A stretch of DNA of 63,262 nucleotides from UBA7398 sp947491605 (GTDB lineage: Bacteria; Actinomycetota; Actinomycetes; Nanopelagicales; Nanopelagicaceae): assembly GCA_947491605.1 (NCBI GenBank), contig CANLJW010000002.1, positions 1-63,262 on the forward strand. Direction: 5' to 3'. The first letter of the stretch is position 1; each line of letters begins with the position of its first letter. This document shows positions 9,660-17,734 of the stretch, one piece after another. A program made the position numbers and the translations under genes. Under the pieces are notes generated by a model. It was not told where the DNA came from. It was given only the letters and a program-made list of their open reading frames with translations, and made no database searches.

Positions 9660-10384
9660 TAAATCACCGGTGCAAAGTCAGAGATTATTGATCGTAGATT
9701 AATCATGGCATCGTTCCAGAATCCGAATACTTGCATTAGTCCAATAATAATAAGGAAAATTCCACCAATATTTGTAATGTAATTGCCACGCTTAATTAAA
9801 AATGAACGTAGTTTGCGCGACTTTTCTAGCGCAAGTCCGAAAAGCAAAAATGGCGCACCTAACCCAAAACAGTAAGCAAGTGATAACAACGCGCCGCGGA
9901 GCGCGCTACCTTCTTGGAAAGCTAAAGTTTGAACGGCGCCAAGTGTTGGTCCAATACATGGTGTCCAACCTAAGCCAAATAAAAATCCTAAAATTGGTGC
10001 ACTTGCTATTCCAGAGAACTTTTGAAGCGAAGGCCGCCAGCTCCAAGAAAATTTTTCACTATTTATAAATATAAAACCAAAGCCAATGGTTAATACGCCC
10101 AATACTCTCGTTAACCAATCTGAATTACTTGAAATCGTAGCTCCCAGCGAACCAAAAAGCGCACCGTAAATTACAAATAGAAAAGCAAAACCAGAAATGA
10201 ATAGCAGTGTTCCAAGCACAATTCTAGATTTTGAATTACTTACGCCAGCTATGTACCCAAGAAAACCAGGCAATAGCGGCAATACACATGGTGAAATAAA
10301 GGAAAATAATCCAGCAATAGCAGAAACTACTAATGCAAAAATTAGGTTGCCATCAAAGATTTGGTTTACTAAGAAATCGTTCAT
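9659..10384 (-). CDS. ccdA: CcdA/DsbD-type thiol-disulfide transporter
   Basis: Carries reducing equivalents across the membrane to keep the apocytochrome c CXXCH thiols reduced. 241 residues with six membrane segments. The two key cysteines are present: FSFISPCVLPLLPGFLGY (Cys33) and LGWTPCIGPTLGA (about Cys144). It lies one base after the TlpA-like gene and overlaps resB, so it belongs to the c-maturation operon. Confidence 0.93.
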   Translation of the reverse strand: MNDFLVNQIFDGNLIFALVVSAIAGLFSFISPCVLPLLPGFLGYIAGVSNSKSRIVLGTLLFISGFAFLFVIYGALFGSLGATISSNSDWLTRVLGVLTIGFGFIFINSEKFSWSWRPSLQKFSGIASAPILGFLFGLGWTPCIGPTLGAVQTLAFQEGSALRGALLSLAYCFGLGAPFLLFGLALEKSRKLRSFLIKRGNYITNIGGIFLIIIGLMQVFGFWNDAMINLRSIISDFAPVI

Positions 10385-10385
10385 T

Positions 10386-10925
10386 TTATTCCGCCAACAA
10401 TTTCTTAATTATATTCTCTAAAGCCAGCACTGTAATTTCGCCACTTATCCGCGCAGCAATTCGGTTCTGCTTATCTAAAACTAAAGTAGTTGGAATTGCA
10501 TTCGGCGATAATTGGCCACGAAATTTCACCAAAATAGCATCATCAGTCAAAGTTGGATAAGAAATAGCGAATCGCTTCACAAATGCTCGGGCCGAAGAAA
10601 GGTTATCCCTAGTTAAAATTCCAACAAACTGGATTTCGGGATATTTCTGTGCGAGCGATTCAAGAGCTGGAGCTTCAGCTCGACACGGCGAGCACCAAGA
10701 AGCCCAAACGTTAATCACTGCAACGCCATTGCGCTTGCCTTGGAATGTGTTGCCATCTAGCGTCGGCCCCGAAATTACTGGCGCAATTTTTCGGTCAGTT
10801 TCAGAAATCATAATCACAGCACCGTTACCAGATACAAACTTATCTTCATTAAGTGATGAAATACCAGCACCAGAACAACTGGTCAGAATTAATGCTAATG
10901 AAATACTAAATATGGCACGTTTCAT
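10386..10925 (-). CDS. TlpA/ResA-like thioredoxin-fold lipoprotein
   Basis: Extracytoplasmic thiol oxidoreductase, probably reducing apocytochrome c with electrons from CcdA. 179 residues. A short signal peptide ends in the lipobox LTSC with Cys17 as the lipidation site. Active site WASWCSPCRAEAP (Cys78, Cys81), followed by a thioredoxin fold with cis-proline segment NAIPTTLVLD. ResA versus TlpA cannot be separated by eye. Confidence 0.9.
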   Translation of the reverse strand: MKRAIFSISLALILTSCSGAGISSLNEDKFVSGNGAVIMISETDRKIAPVISGPTLDGNTFQGKRNGVAVINVWASWCSPCRAEAPALESLAQKYPEIQFVGILTRDNLSSARAFVKRFAISYPTLTDDAILVKFRGQLSPNAIPTTLVLDKQNRIAARISGEITVLALENIIKKLLAE

Positions 10926-10926
10926 T

Positions 10927-11556
10927 TTAAGATTTTTTTGGGAGTAAATGTACGGCTGGCTCGCTATAGCTAAATCCAGAAATCATTCCGTCTTTATCAA
11001 AGCGCACACTAGTAATTGACGCTAGCGTGCATTGGCGTTTTCTTGGATCATGTAAAAAATTTCGATGCTCAATCGCTAATCTCATTATCCAAATCGGTAA
11101 TTGATGCGAAACGCAAATTGCATCTTTGCCATTCGCAGCTTTATTCGCCGCAAATATTGCTGCAAACATTCGATTAACTTGTTCGACATATGGCTCGCCC
11201 CATGAAGGCCGCCATGGATTCCATAAATATCGCCAAGCACTTGGTCGACGCAAAACACCGTCGCCAACTCCAAAAGGTTTTCCTTCAAATATATTTGCAG
11301 CTTCAATCAAGCGATCGTCCGTTGTAATTTTGATGTCATGCGCTTTTGCAATTGGTGCTGCAGTTTCTTGGGCCCGTTGTAACGGCGAGACATGGAGCGC
11401 ACCGATATCTAAACTTTTAGACCAATTCGCAACAGCTTCTGCCATTAAAACACCGCGTTCGGATAATCGCCATCCAGGTTGCCTTCCGTAAAGAATCTTT
11501 CCTGGGTTTTCGACTTCACCATGGCGAAGTACATGAACGGTTGTAAAACTCTCCAT
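10927..11556 (-). CDS. Histidine phosphatase family protein (phosphoglycerate mutase-like)
   Basis: 209 residues. The catalytic RHGE motif is at 11-14 (His12), followed by GRQPGWRLSERG. The second catalytic segment CVSHQLPIWIM holds the other histidine. Substrate unknown; the same gene sits at the head of the ResB-CcsB operon in other actinobacteria, so it may be only a co-transcribed passenger. The ATG at 11556 looks leaderless and is divergent from the HAD gene. Confidence 0.85.
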   Translation of the reverse strand: MESFTTVHVLRHGEVENPGKILYGRQPGWRLSERGVLMAEAVANWSKSLDIGALHVSPLQRAQETAAPIAKAHDIKITTDDRLIEAANIFEGKPFGVGDGVLRRPSAWRYLWNPWRPSWGEPYVEQVNRMFAAIFAANKAANGKDAICVSHQLPIWIMRLAIEHRNFLHDPRKRQCTLASITSVRFDKDGMISGFSYSEPAVHLLPKKS

Positions 11557-11562
11557 GCCTTA

Positions 11563-11568
11563 AGCATA
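11563..11568 (-). promoter_or_regulatory. -10 hexamer TATGCT of leaderless phosphatase/c-maturation operon
   Basis: TATGCT, read on the minus strand, lies six bases before the ATG at 11556, with no Shine-Dalgarno between. Confidence 0.55.
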
Positions 11569-11603
11569 AAGCAGTAATTCGCGCCCAGTTCCGCTCTATT
11601 CGC

Positions 11604-11609
11604 TAAGGT
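11604..11609 (+). promoter_or_regulatory. -10 hexamer TAAGGT of leaderless HAD gene
   Basis: TAAGGT abuts an ATG at 11610 and is six bases before a second in-frame ATG at 11616. The usual distance from -10 to the transcription start favours 11616. Confidence 0.5.
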
Positions 11610-11615
11610 ATGGAT

Positions 11616-12377
11616 ATGGCAATCAATGAGAAACGGGTTGCCTTTTTTGATGTAGATAACACCCTAATTAAAGGTTCAACAATCTTCTTTCTCGGCCGCG
11701 GGATGTATCAAAGAGGGTTTTTCTCTAAGAAAGATATCGGTGCATTCGTGCTTGCGAACTTGAGATACCGAATGACCGGTACCGAAAAGCCAGAAGAAAT
11801 TGCTAGGTTTCAAAAAGCTGCAACCGATTTTATTGGCGGCCATAATGTTTCGGAAATTAAAGCCACTGGTAGTGAAATTTATGATGAATTCGTTTCGCCA
11901 GCGATTTGGCAAGGCACTATTGATATTGCAAATCAACACCTAAACAATGGTGAAGGCGTCTGGTTAGTTACTGCTGCTCCAGAAGATATGGCTAATTTAA
12001 TCGCCGAAAAATTAGGGTTGACTGGCGCTATCGGCACTAAAGCAGAAGTCAAAGATGGCAAGTACACCGGAAATTTAGTTGGCAATTTATTACATGGCCG
12101 TGAAAAAGCTAATGCAATCAAAGCCCTAGCAACCCAAAAGGGGTTTGCCTTGAAAGATTGTTTTGCATATTCCGATAGCCATCACGACTTGCCTTTATTA
12201 AATGCAGTTGGAAATCCATGTGTAATAAATCCTGATGCAAAACTTAGAATTATCGCCTACGCAAACGGGTGGCCAGTCCACGATTTTCGAAGAATGCGTT
12301 GGGTGAACCGATTTATTGGACCCATGATAAGTCGTTTCGCTGGCCTCTTCGCTTTTATAAAGCCAAGGCTCCGATAA
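11616..12377 (+). CDS. HAD-IB family phosphatase (SerB-like)
   Basis: Haloacid-dehalogenase phosphatase, subfamily IB. 253 residues from ATG 11616 (two more from ATG 11610). Motif I FFDVDNTL has nucleophile Asp12 and acid Asp14; motif II is in VTAAPE; the metal-site motif is AYSDSHHDLPLL. A basic, hydrophobic tail (RFIGPMISRFAGLFAFIKPRLR, residues split here as RFIGPMISRF and AGLFAFIK) suggests membrane contact. Related proteins act on phosphoserine or lysophospholipids; the substrate is not visible here. Confidence 0.85.
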   Translation: MAINEKRVAFFDVDNTLIKGSTIFFLGRGMYQRGFFSKKDIGAFVLANLRYRMTGTEKPEEIARFQKAATDFIGGHNVSEIKATGSEIYDEFVSPAIWQGTIDIANQHLNNGEGVWLVTAAPEDMANLIAEKLGLTGAIGTKAEVKDGKYTGNLVGNLLHGREKANAIKALATQKGFALKDCFAYSDSHHDLPLLNAVGNPCVINPDAKLRIIAYANGWPVHDFRRMRWVNRFIGPMISRFAGLFAFIKPRLR

Positions 12378-12421
12378 GCGCTCAGTAAATTCTCGAATAG
12401 GCAGAATCGATACTTCTTCGG

Positions 12422-12427
12422 TAATGT
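12422..12427 (+). promoter_or_regulatory. -10 hexamer TAATGT of leaderless helicase-associated gene
   Basis: TAATGT ends nine bases before ATG 12437; no Shine-Dalgarno. Confidence 0.55.
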
Positions 12428-12436
12428 AAGCCAGTT

Positions 12437-14644
12437 ATGTCTGAATTAAAAGTAGTCCGTTCAATCATGCGATCTGCGCCATCGTTTGCCGATGAATTGC
12501 GCGCCCGCAGCGATTCCGAACTGCAGCTGCTTTTTAAATTGCGAGCCGATTTAATTGCACCTGTTCCATCAGATATGACTGCACTTTCAATTCGAGCTAC
12601 ATCTGGACCAAGCCTAGTTCGAGCAATCGAATCGTTAAATCAATGGCAATTTGAAGTTTTAGAAGCTTGTGTAGCGCTTGAAGAACCACTCTCAATTAAG
12701 TCAATCATTGCAGCCACCGATAAAGCGGCCACGCCGATAATAAATGAACTAATAGATCGCGCACTTCTCTATAAAGATGGTGAAGATCTACGTGCACCAA
12801 GAGCGCTGCGCGACATGATCGGAACCCAACCTGCCGGCCTTGGTCCCGTTGGTCCAGCAAAAGTTAAATTTAAAGATTTAGATGAAGCGCCAAAAGCCGC
12901 CCATGAAATATTAGAACGTTTAACTTGGGGACCACCGCGTGGTCAAGTTGGTGATGTAAGAAAAAAAGGTACTGCAGTTGCTTGGTTAATCGAACATCAT
13001 TTCTTAATTCCGATGGATCAAACCACAGTTGCAATGCCGCGCGAAGTTGGGCTTTTCTTAAGAAAAGGAAAAGTACATAAGAAGATCACAACTACTGCAC
13101 CTGAATTAGTTGGTGAAAAACGAAAACAGAGTGAAATTGACCGAGCTGCTATCGCCGGCATAAGTAATATTTTGCGTTGGTGCAATGAGTTAATGAACTA
13201 TTGGGCTGAAGAAACTCCCTCGACTTTGCAAGCTGGTGGGTTGGGAATTAGAGATCTTAGAAAAGCTGCGGAACATTTAGGAGTGACCGAAAATTGCGCA
13301 GCATTTGTTGCAGAACTTTGTTATCTATCTGGAATTGTGGTCGCAGACCCAGACGGACGAGTTCTGCCAACAAGCGCTTTTGATATGTGGCAATTAAAAA
13401 CTCCAGAAGAACAATGGGTTGAGATTGCAACGCTCTGGTCGTTGACATCAAGAGTTGCTGGACTAGTTGGTAAAGCGGATTCAAAGAATGTTAATGCGCT
13501 CGGTGCCGAATTAGACCGAGCAAATGCTGCGGTTATTAGAGCTCACATTTTAAAGATGTTACTTGAAAGGGCTGAATTAGCACCGTCGCTCGATAGCGCA
13601 CAATCCTTTATTCAATGGGTTTACCCCAACCGCCGTGGTGGCACACTCCACGCAGATTTAGTTGAATGGACGCTGCGAGAATTGGAGTGGCTTGGTATTA
13701 CCGGACAAGGCGCACTTTCTTCTTTTGGAAATAGATTTATTGAAGATGCTGACTCAATAAAAATTAATGAAGCGCTTCCTAAGCCAGTCGATCACATTTT
13801 GATTCAAGCCGATAACACTGCAATCGCACCCGGTCCGCTTACGATTGAGATTGCACGTCACTTATCTACTTTTGCTGATATTGAAAGTCGTGGTGGCGCC
13901 ACGGTTTATCGCTTCAGTGAAAGTTCGATTCGTCGCGGATTAGATCATGGCCACTCTGGCGATGAAATTCGGACTTTCTTAACAAAAACTTCTAAGACCC
14001 CAATGCCGCAACCACTTGAATATTTAATCTCTGATGTGGCACGCAAACATGGACGCCTTAAAGTTGGATACGCAAATACTTATTTGAGATGTGAAGATGA
14101 AGCCACAATCAACCAAATACTTGGTGATAAGCGATTAGAGCATTTACGACTAAGACAAATAGCGCCACAAGTAATTATTTCTGACACTGAATCACGCGAA
14201 ACAATTGAAGAGCTCCGGAGCGCTGGTTATTTCCCAGCCGGCGAAAGTAATACCGGTTCGGTAATTACTGCTGCCGGACAAACTCGTGCAAAATCTCGAC
14301 CTAAACCACCGCGGATTATTGGCGAAGCAATGGAACCTTCGCAAACAATTTTAAATTCTGCGGTCCGAGCTCTACGCGCGGGCGAAAAAGCTTCAGCACG
14401 CCAACCCCAACGCGGCGCTGAAGTCCCAAGAAGTACTGCAAATGAAACTATGGATATGTTAAATAAATTTATTGGTGAGGAAGTTTCGCTAATAATTGGG
14501 TATGCCGACACAAATGGTGGCGTAACCCAACGAATTATTGATCCGCTATCAATTTCGCTCGGCACCTTGGTTGCTCGAGATCATGGCTCCGGCGAAGTCC
14601 AACACTTCCGAATTCCGCGGATTACCGGCGTAACTCCCGCATGA
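12437..14644 (+). CDS. Helicase-associated (XPB-like C-terminal domain) protein, companion of XPB
   Basis: 735 residues. Matches the actinobacterial protein annotated as helicase C-terminal domain-containing, the homologue of M. tuberculosis Rv0862c, which normally neighbours the XPB helicase. There are no Walker motifs. N-terminal helical repeats include a SLNQWQFEVLEACVALEEP segment; the region near 450-600 resembles the XPB damage-recognition domain (VDHILIQADNTAIAPGPL, YLISDVARKHGRLKVG). The last ~130 residues hold a low-complexity linker and a WYL-like IDPLSISLGTLVARDHGSGEVQ stretch (IDPLSISLGT plus following). It overlaps the M20 gene by four bases. Confidence 0.8.
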   Translation: MSELKVVRSIMRSAPSFADELRARSDSELQLLFKLRADLIAPVPSDMTALSIRATSGPSLVRAIESLNQWQFEVLEACVALEEPLSIKSIIAATDKAATPIINELIDRALLYKDGEDLRAPRALRDMIGTQPAGLGPVGPAKVKFKDLDEAPKAAHEILERLTWGPPRGQVGDVRKKGTAVAWLIEHHFLIPMDQTTVAMPREVGLFLRKGKVHKKITTTAPELVGEKRKQSEIDRAAIAGISNILRWCNELMNYWAEETPSTLQAGGLGIRDLRKAAEHLGVTENCAAFVAELCYLSGIVVADPDGRVLPTSAFDMWQLKTPEEQWVEIATLWSLTSRVAGLVGKADSKNVNALGAELDRANAAVIRAHILKMLLERAELAPSLDSAQSFIQWVYPNRRGGTLHADLVEWTLRELEWLGITGQGALSSFGNRFIEDADSIKINEALPKPVDHILIQADNTAIAPGPLTIEIARHLSTFADIESRGGATVYRFSESSIRRGLDHGHSGDEIRTFLTKTSKTPMPQPLEYLISDVARKHGRLKVGYANTYLRCEDEATINQILGDKRLEHLRLRQIAPQVIISDTESRETIEELRSAGYFPAGESNTGSVITAAGQTRAKSRPKPPRIIGEAMEPSQTILNSAVRALRAGEKASARQPQRGAEVPRSTANETMDMLNKFIGEEVSLIIGYADTNGGVTQRIIDPLSISLGTLVARDHGSGEVQHFRIPRITGVTPA

Positions 14645-15735
14645 GCACCGATTACGGCAGACTTAGCGCCATGATTCTTGATGACCTCAAATTATTGGTT
14701 GAAACCGAATCGCCAACTGAAGATTTAGCCGCTTGTCAAAAAGTTATGGAAGTGGCCAACCAAATAACTAAAAAATTACATGGTGAAGCTGGCGAAATTA
14801 TTACCGAAAACGGTCGACCAGTATTTTGGTTCGGCGCAAAGAACCCAAAAATTGTTTTGTTATGTCATTTAGATACAGTCTGGCCGCATGGTTCGTTTCA
14901 ACCGTTATGGAGCGTTGTAGGTGATGTAGTTCGCGGTCCAGGTGCTTACGATATGAAAGCTGGGTTCTTGCAAGCTCTTTATGCAATGAAAGATTTATCG
15001 CGTGACAAAATTGCAATTATTGCAACTTCTGACGAAGAAACCGGTAGCGCAACCTCCCGTGGATTAATAGAGCGTGTTGCAAAAGATGCGGAAGCTGTTT
15101 TGGTCTTCGAATCTGCGATAGATGGAAAAGTTAAAACTGGGCGTAAAGGTACTTCGATGTACAAAATTATTGTGCATGGTCGCGCAGCTCATGCGGGATT
15201 AGAACCTGAAAAGGGAATTAACGCCACCGTTGAAATTGCTGAAGTTGTTAGGAAAGTTGTAGCACTCCAAGATTTAAATAATGGCACAACCGTTGTTCCA
15301 ACTGCAATGGCTTCTGGGACCACCACAAATACAGTTCCGGCACTTGCTGCGCTAGATATCGATGCTCGCTCATTTAAAATGGCTGAACTCGAACGCGTTG
15401 ATGCCGCAATTCGAAAATTAGCGCCAACAAACCCAGAGTGCCGAATCGAAATTCAAGGTGGCATCAATCGTCCGCCACTAGAACTTTCTGCCACAACCGC
15501 GTTATATGAGCGGTTAGAAAAAGTTGCTGCTGTAAATGGATTCGCACCAGTAGGTTCGGCTCAAGTCGGCGGGGCTAGCGATGGCAACTTCGCTGCAGCA
15601 GTCGGAGCGCCTACCCTGGATGGACTTGGGGCGCTTGGGTCAGGTGCGCATGCCCTAACTGAATGGGTACAAATCTCAGCGATGACCGAACGTTCCCAAT
15701 TAATCCATGAATTTATTAAGGATTTAATTAAATGA
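14641..15735 (+). CDS. M20-family metallopeptidase (glutamate carboxypeptidase/CPG2-like)
   Basis: Zinc-dependent exopeptidase. 364 residues. Metal ligands are visible: His in LLCHLDTVWPHG, bridging Asp in GAYDMKAG, the Glu pair in TSDEETGS, Asp/Glu in FESAIDGKVK, and a terminal His in GSGAHALTEW. A dimerisation domain lies in the middle (HGRAAHAGLEPEKGINA). Both ends overlap neighbours by four bases, so it is translated as part of a trio with the two helicase-type genes. Substrate unknown. Confidence 0.88.
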   Translation: MSTDYGRLSAMILDDLKLLVETESPTEDLAACQKVMEVANQITKKLHGEAGEIITENGRPVFWFGAKNPKIVLLCHLDTVWPHGSFQPLWSVVGDVVRGPGAYDMKAGFLQALYAMKDLSRDKIAIIATSDEETGSATSRGLIERVAKDAEAVLVFESAIDGKVKTGRKGTSMYKIIVHGRAAHAGLEPEKGINATVEIAEVVRKVVALQDLNNGTTVVPTAMASGTTTNTVPALAALDIDARSFKMAELERVDAAIRKLAPTNPECRIEIQGGINRPPLELSATTALYERLEKVAAVNGFAPVGSAQVGGASDGNFAAAVGAPTLDGLGALGSGAHALTEWVQISAMTERSQLIHEFIKDLIK

Positions 15736-17381
15736 GTGATGGGCCGCTAATTGTTCAGAGTGACAAAACACTTCTCCTAGATATTGATCATCCGCTTTCA
15801 ACCGATTGTCGGCGCGCGATTGCGCCATTTGCAGAACTAGAAAAATCTCCAGAACATATTCACACCTATCGCCTTACTTCGTTAGGGCTTTGGAACGCGC
15901 GTGCTGCTGGACATGATGCTGAAAAAGTTATAGATGTTCTAATTAAGTATTCTAGGTTCGCAATTCCGCACGCGCTATTAGTTGATGTTGCGGAAACTAT
16001 GGGGCGGTACGGCAGACTCCGATTGGAATCAGATCCAATTCATGGATTGATTTTAATTTCAACTGATCCAGCTGTTTTACAAGAAGTTGTGCGCGGTAAA
16101 AAAGTTGCACCGCTACTAGGTGCCAGAATTGATAACGAAACAATTGCAGTTCATCCAAGCCAACGTGGCCATTTGAAACAAGCGCTACTCCGTTTAGGTT
16201 GGCCGGCCGAAGATTTTGCTGGATATGTTGATGGCCAAGCTCATGAGATTTCATTGGTCGAAGACGGCTGGCATATGCGTGAATACCAAAAACTTGCAGC
16301 CGAAGGATTTTGGCATGGCGGATCTGGTGTTGTAGTACTGCCGTGTGGCGCTGGTAAAACCATTGTTGGCGCGGCCGCAATGGCACACGCAAAAGCGACA
16401 ACTTTAATTTTGGTAACAAATACTGTGGCTGCTCGCCAATGGCGTGATGAATTGCTCCGCCGCACAAATCTCCATGAAGATGAAATTGGTGAATACTCTG
16501 GCGCAAAGAAAGAAATTCGCCCGATCACAATCGCTACTTACCAAGTTATGACTACCAAGAAAAATGGGTTATTTGCCCATTTAGACCTCTTTGACGGCCA
16601 TGACTGGGGATTAATTATTTACGACGAAGTTCATTTGTTGCCTGCTCCGATTTTTAGATTTACCGCTGACATTCAATCTCGTCGACGTCTGGGTTTAACT
16701 GCGACGCTAGTTCGGGAAGATGGCATGGAAGGCGAAGTTTTTTCTTTGATTGGGCCAAAACGATTTGATGTTCCGTGGAAAGAGATTGAAGCCCAAGGTT
16801 ATATCGCGCCGGCAGATTGTGTTGAAGTTCGAGTAACGTTAACTGAACACGAAAGATTAAATTACGCAACCGCCGAGACCGAGAACCGCTATCGAGTTTG
16901 TGCCACCACTGCCACAAAGAAGAGCGTTGCTATGGCGTTAGCAAAATTTCATGAAAATGATCAAGTTTTGATTATCGGACAATACATAGATCAAATTGAT
17001 GAAATTTCTAATGATTTAGGGGTACCAATTATTAAAGGTGACACCCCAATTAAAGAACGAGAATTTCTCTACAATGCATTTCGAAATGGCGAGATTAAAT
17101 GTTTAGTAGTCTCTAAAGTTGCTAACTTCTCAATTGATTTGCCAGAAGCTTCAATTGCAATCCAAATCTCCGGAACATTTGGATCGCGCCAAGAAGAAGC
17201 CCAACGCCTTGGTCGAATACTTCGCCCTAAAGCCGATGGTCGTGGCGCCCGTTTTTACTCACTTGTTGCAAGAGATACGGTCGATCAAGATTTTGCACAA
17301 AATCGCCAACGTTTCTTAGCAGAGCAAGGTTATTCTTACCGAATCATTGATGCTGATGATGTTTTTACTGGGAAGCTTTAA
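15732..17381 (+). CDS. XPB-type DNA repair helicase
   Basis: SF2 3'-5' helicase of the actinobacterial XPB/ERCC3 type. 549 residues. The N-terminal damage-recognition region has FAIPHALLVDVAETMGRYG and LILISTDPAVLQEV. Walker A LPCGAGKT is at 203-210, DEVH box at 298-301, and the RED motif lies in LTATLVRED (322-330). The C-terminal helicase half ends with QRLGRILRPK. Proposed roles are DNA unwinding or annealing in repair. It overlaps the glutaredoxin gene on the other strand by 17 bases. Confidence 0.92.
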   Translation: MSDGPLIVQSDKTLLLDIDHPLSTDCRRAIAPFAELEKSPEHIHTYRLTSLGLWNARAAGHDAEKVIDVLIKYSRFAIPHALLVDVAETMGRYGRLRLESDPIHGLILISTDPAVLQEVVRGKKVAPLLGARIDNETIAVHPSQRGHLKQALLRLGWPAEDFAGYVDGQAHEISLVEDGWHMREYQKLAAEGFWHGGSGVVVLPCGAGKTIVGAAAMAHAKATTLILVTNTVAARQWRDELLRRTNLHEDEIGEYSGAKKEIRPITIATYQVMTTKKNGLFAHLDLFDGHDWGLIIYDEVHLLPAPIFRFTADIQSRRRLGLTATLVREDGMEGEVFSLIGPKRFDVPWKEIEAQGYIAPADCVEVRVTLTEHERLNYATAETENRYRVCATTATKKSVAMALAKFHENDQVLIIGQYIDQIDEISNDLGVPIIKGDTPIKEREFLYNAFRNGEIKCLVVSKVANFSIDLPEASIAIQISGTFGSRQEEAQRLGRILRPKADGRGARFYSLVARDTVDQDFAQNRQRFLAEQGYSYRIIDADDVFTGKL

Positions 17382-17616
17382 TTTCTAATATTGCTTTAGT
17401 AAAACGCTCTGGATTTACTCGCCAATAATCATGTGGTGCGCCGTTAATGAGAATCACTGGAACTTTTTCACCATATTCGCGCTCTAACGCTAAATCGCCA
17501 TCAATTAACCGCCTCTCTATTTTGAAATCTAGAGTCGTTCTTAATTCATTTAATTTTGCTTCCGCAACATCACAGAGGTGGCACCCACTTCTTGAGTAAA
17601 TCAGGACCTCAATCAT
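17365..17616 (-). CDS. Glutaredoxin-like thiol oxidoreductase
   Basis: 83 residues from ATG 17616, chosen because AAGG lies five bases ahead; GTG at 17622 would add two. The redox motif is CHLC (Cys12, Cys15) in YSRSGCHLCDVAE, followed by VPVILING, the cis-proline loop. This is the DUF836/glutaredoxin-like small family. Stand-alone; its end overlaps the XPB end tail-to-tail. Confidence 0.85.
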   Translation of the reverse strand: MIEVLIYSRSGCHLCDVAEAKLNELRTTLDFKIERRLIDGDLALEREYGEKVPVILINGAPHDYWRVNPERFTKAILEIKASQ

Positions 17617-17653
17617 CTTCACCTTGATGTTCTCGCTAATTGAGTGAGCGAAT

Positions 17654-17680
17654 CCTTAATACTTACTGACAGTTTTAAGG
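17654..17680. repeat. Imperfect inverted repeat in the glutaredoxin/metalloprotease divergent spacer
   Basis: CCTTAA-T-ACT pairs with AGT-T-TTAAGG: nine base pairs with one T/T mismatch around a seven-base loop. It sits between two divergent genes, so an operator is possible; no regulator is known for it. Confidence 0.35.
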
Positions 17681-17720
17681 TTCTCGCATGACCAGACATG
17701 CCCCAATCTTCTCAGCCTGA

Positions 17721-17726
17721 TAGCGT
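17721..17726 (+). promoter_or_regulatory. -10 hexamer TAGCGT of leaderless secreted metalloprotease gene
   Basis: TAGCGT ends eight bases before ATG 17735; no Shine-Dalgarno. Confidence 0.55.
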
Positions 17727-17734
17727 CTCCCGCT

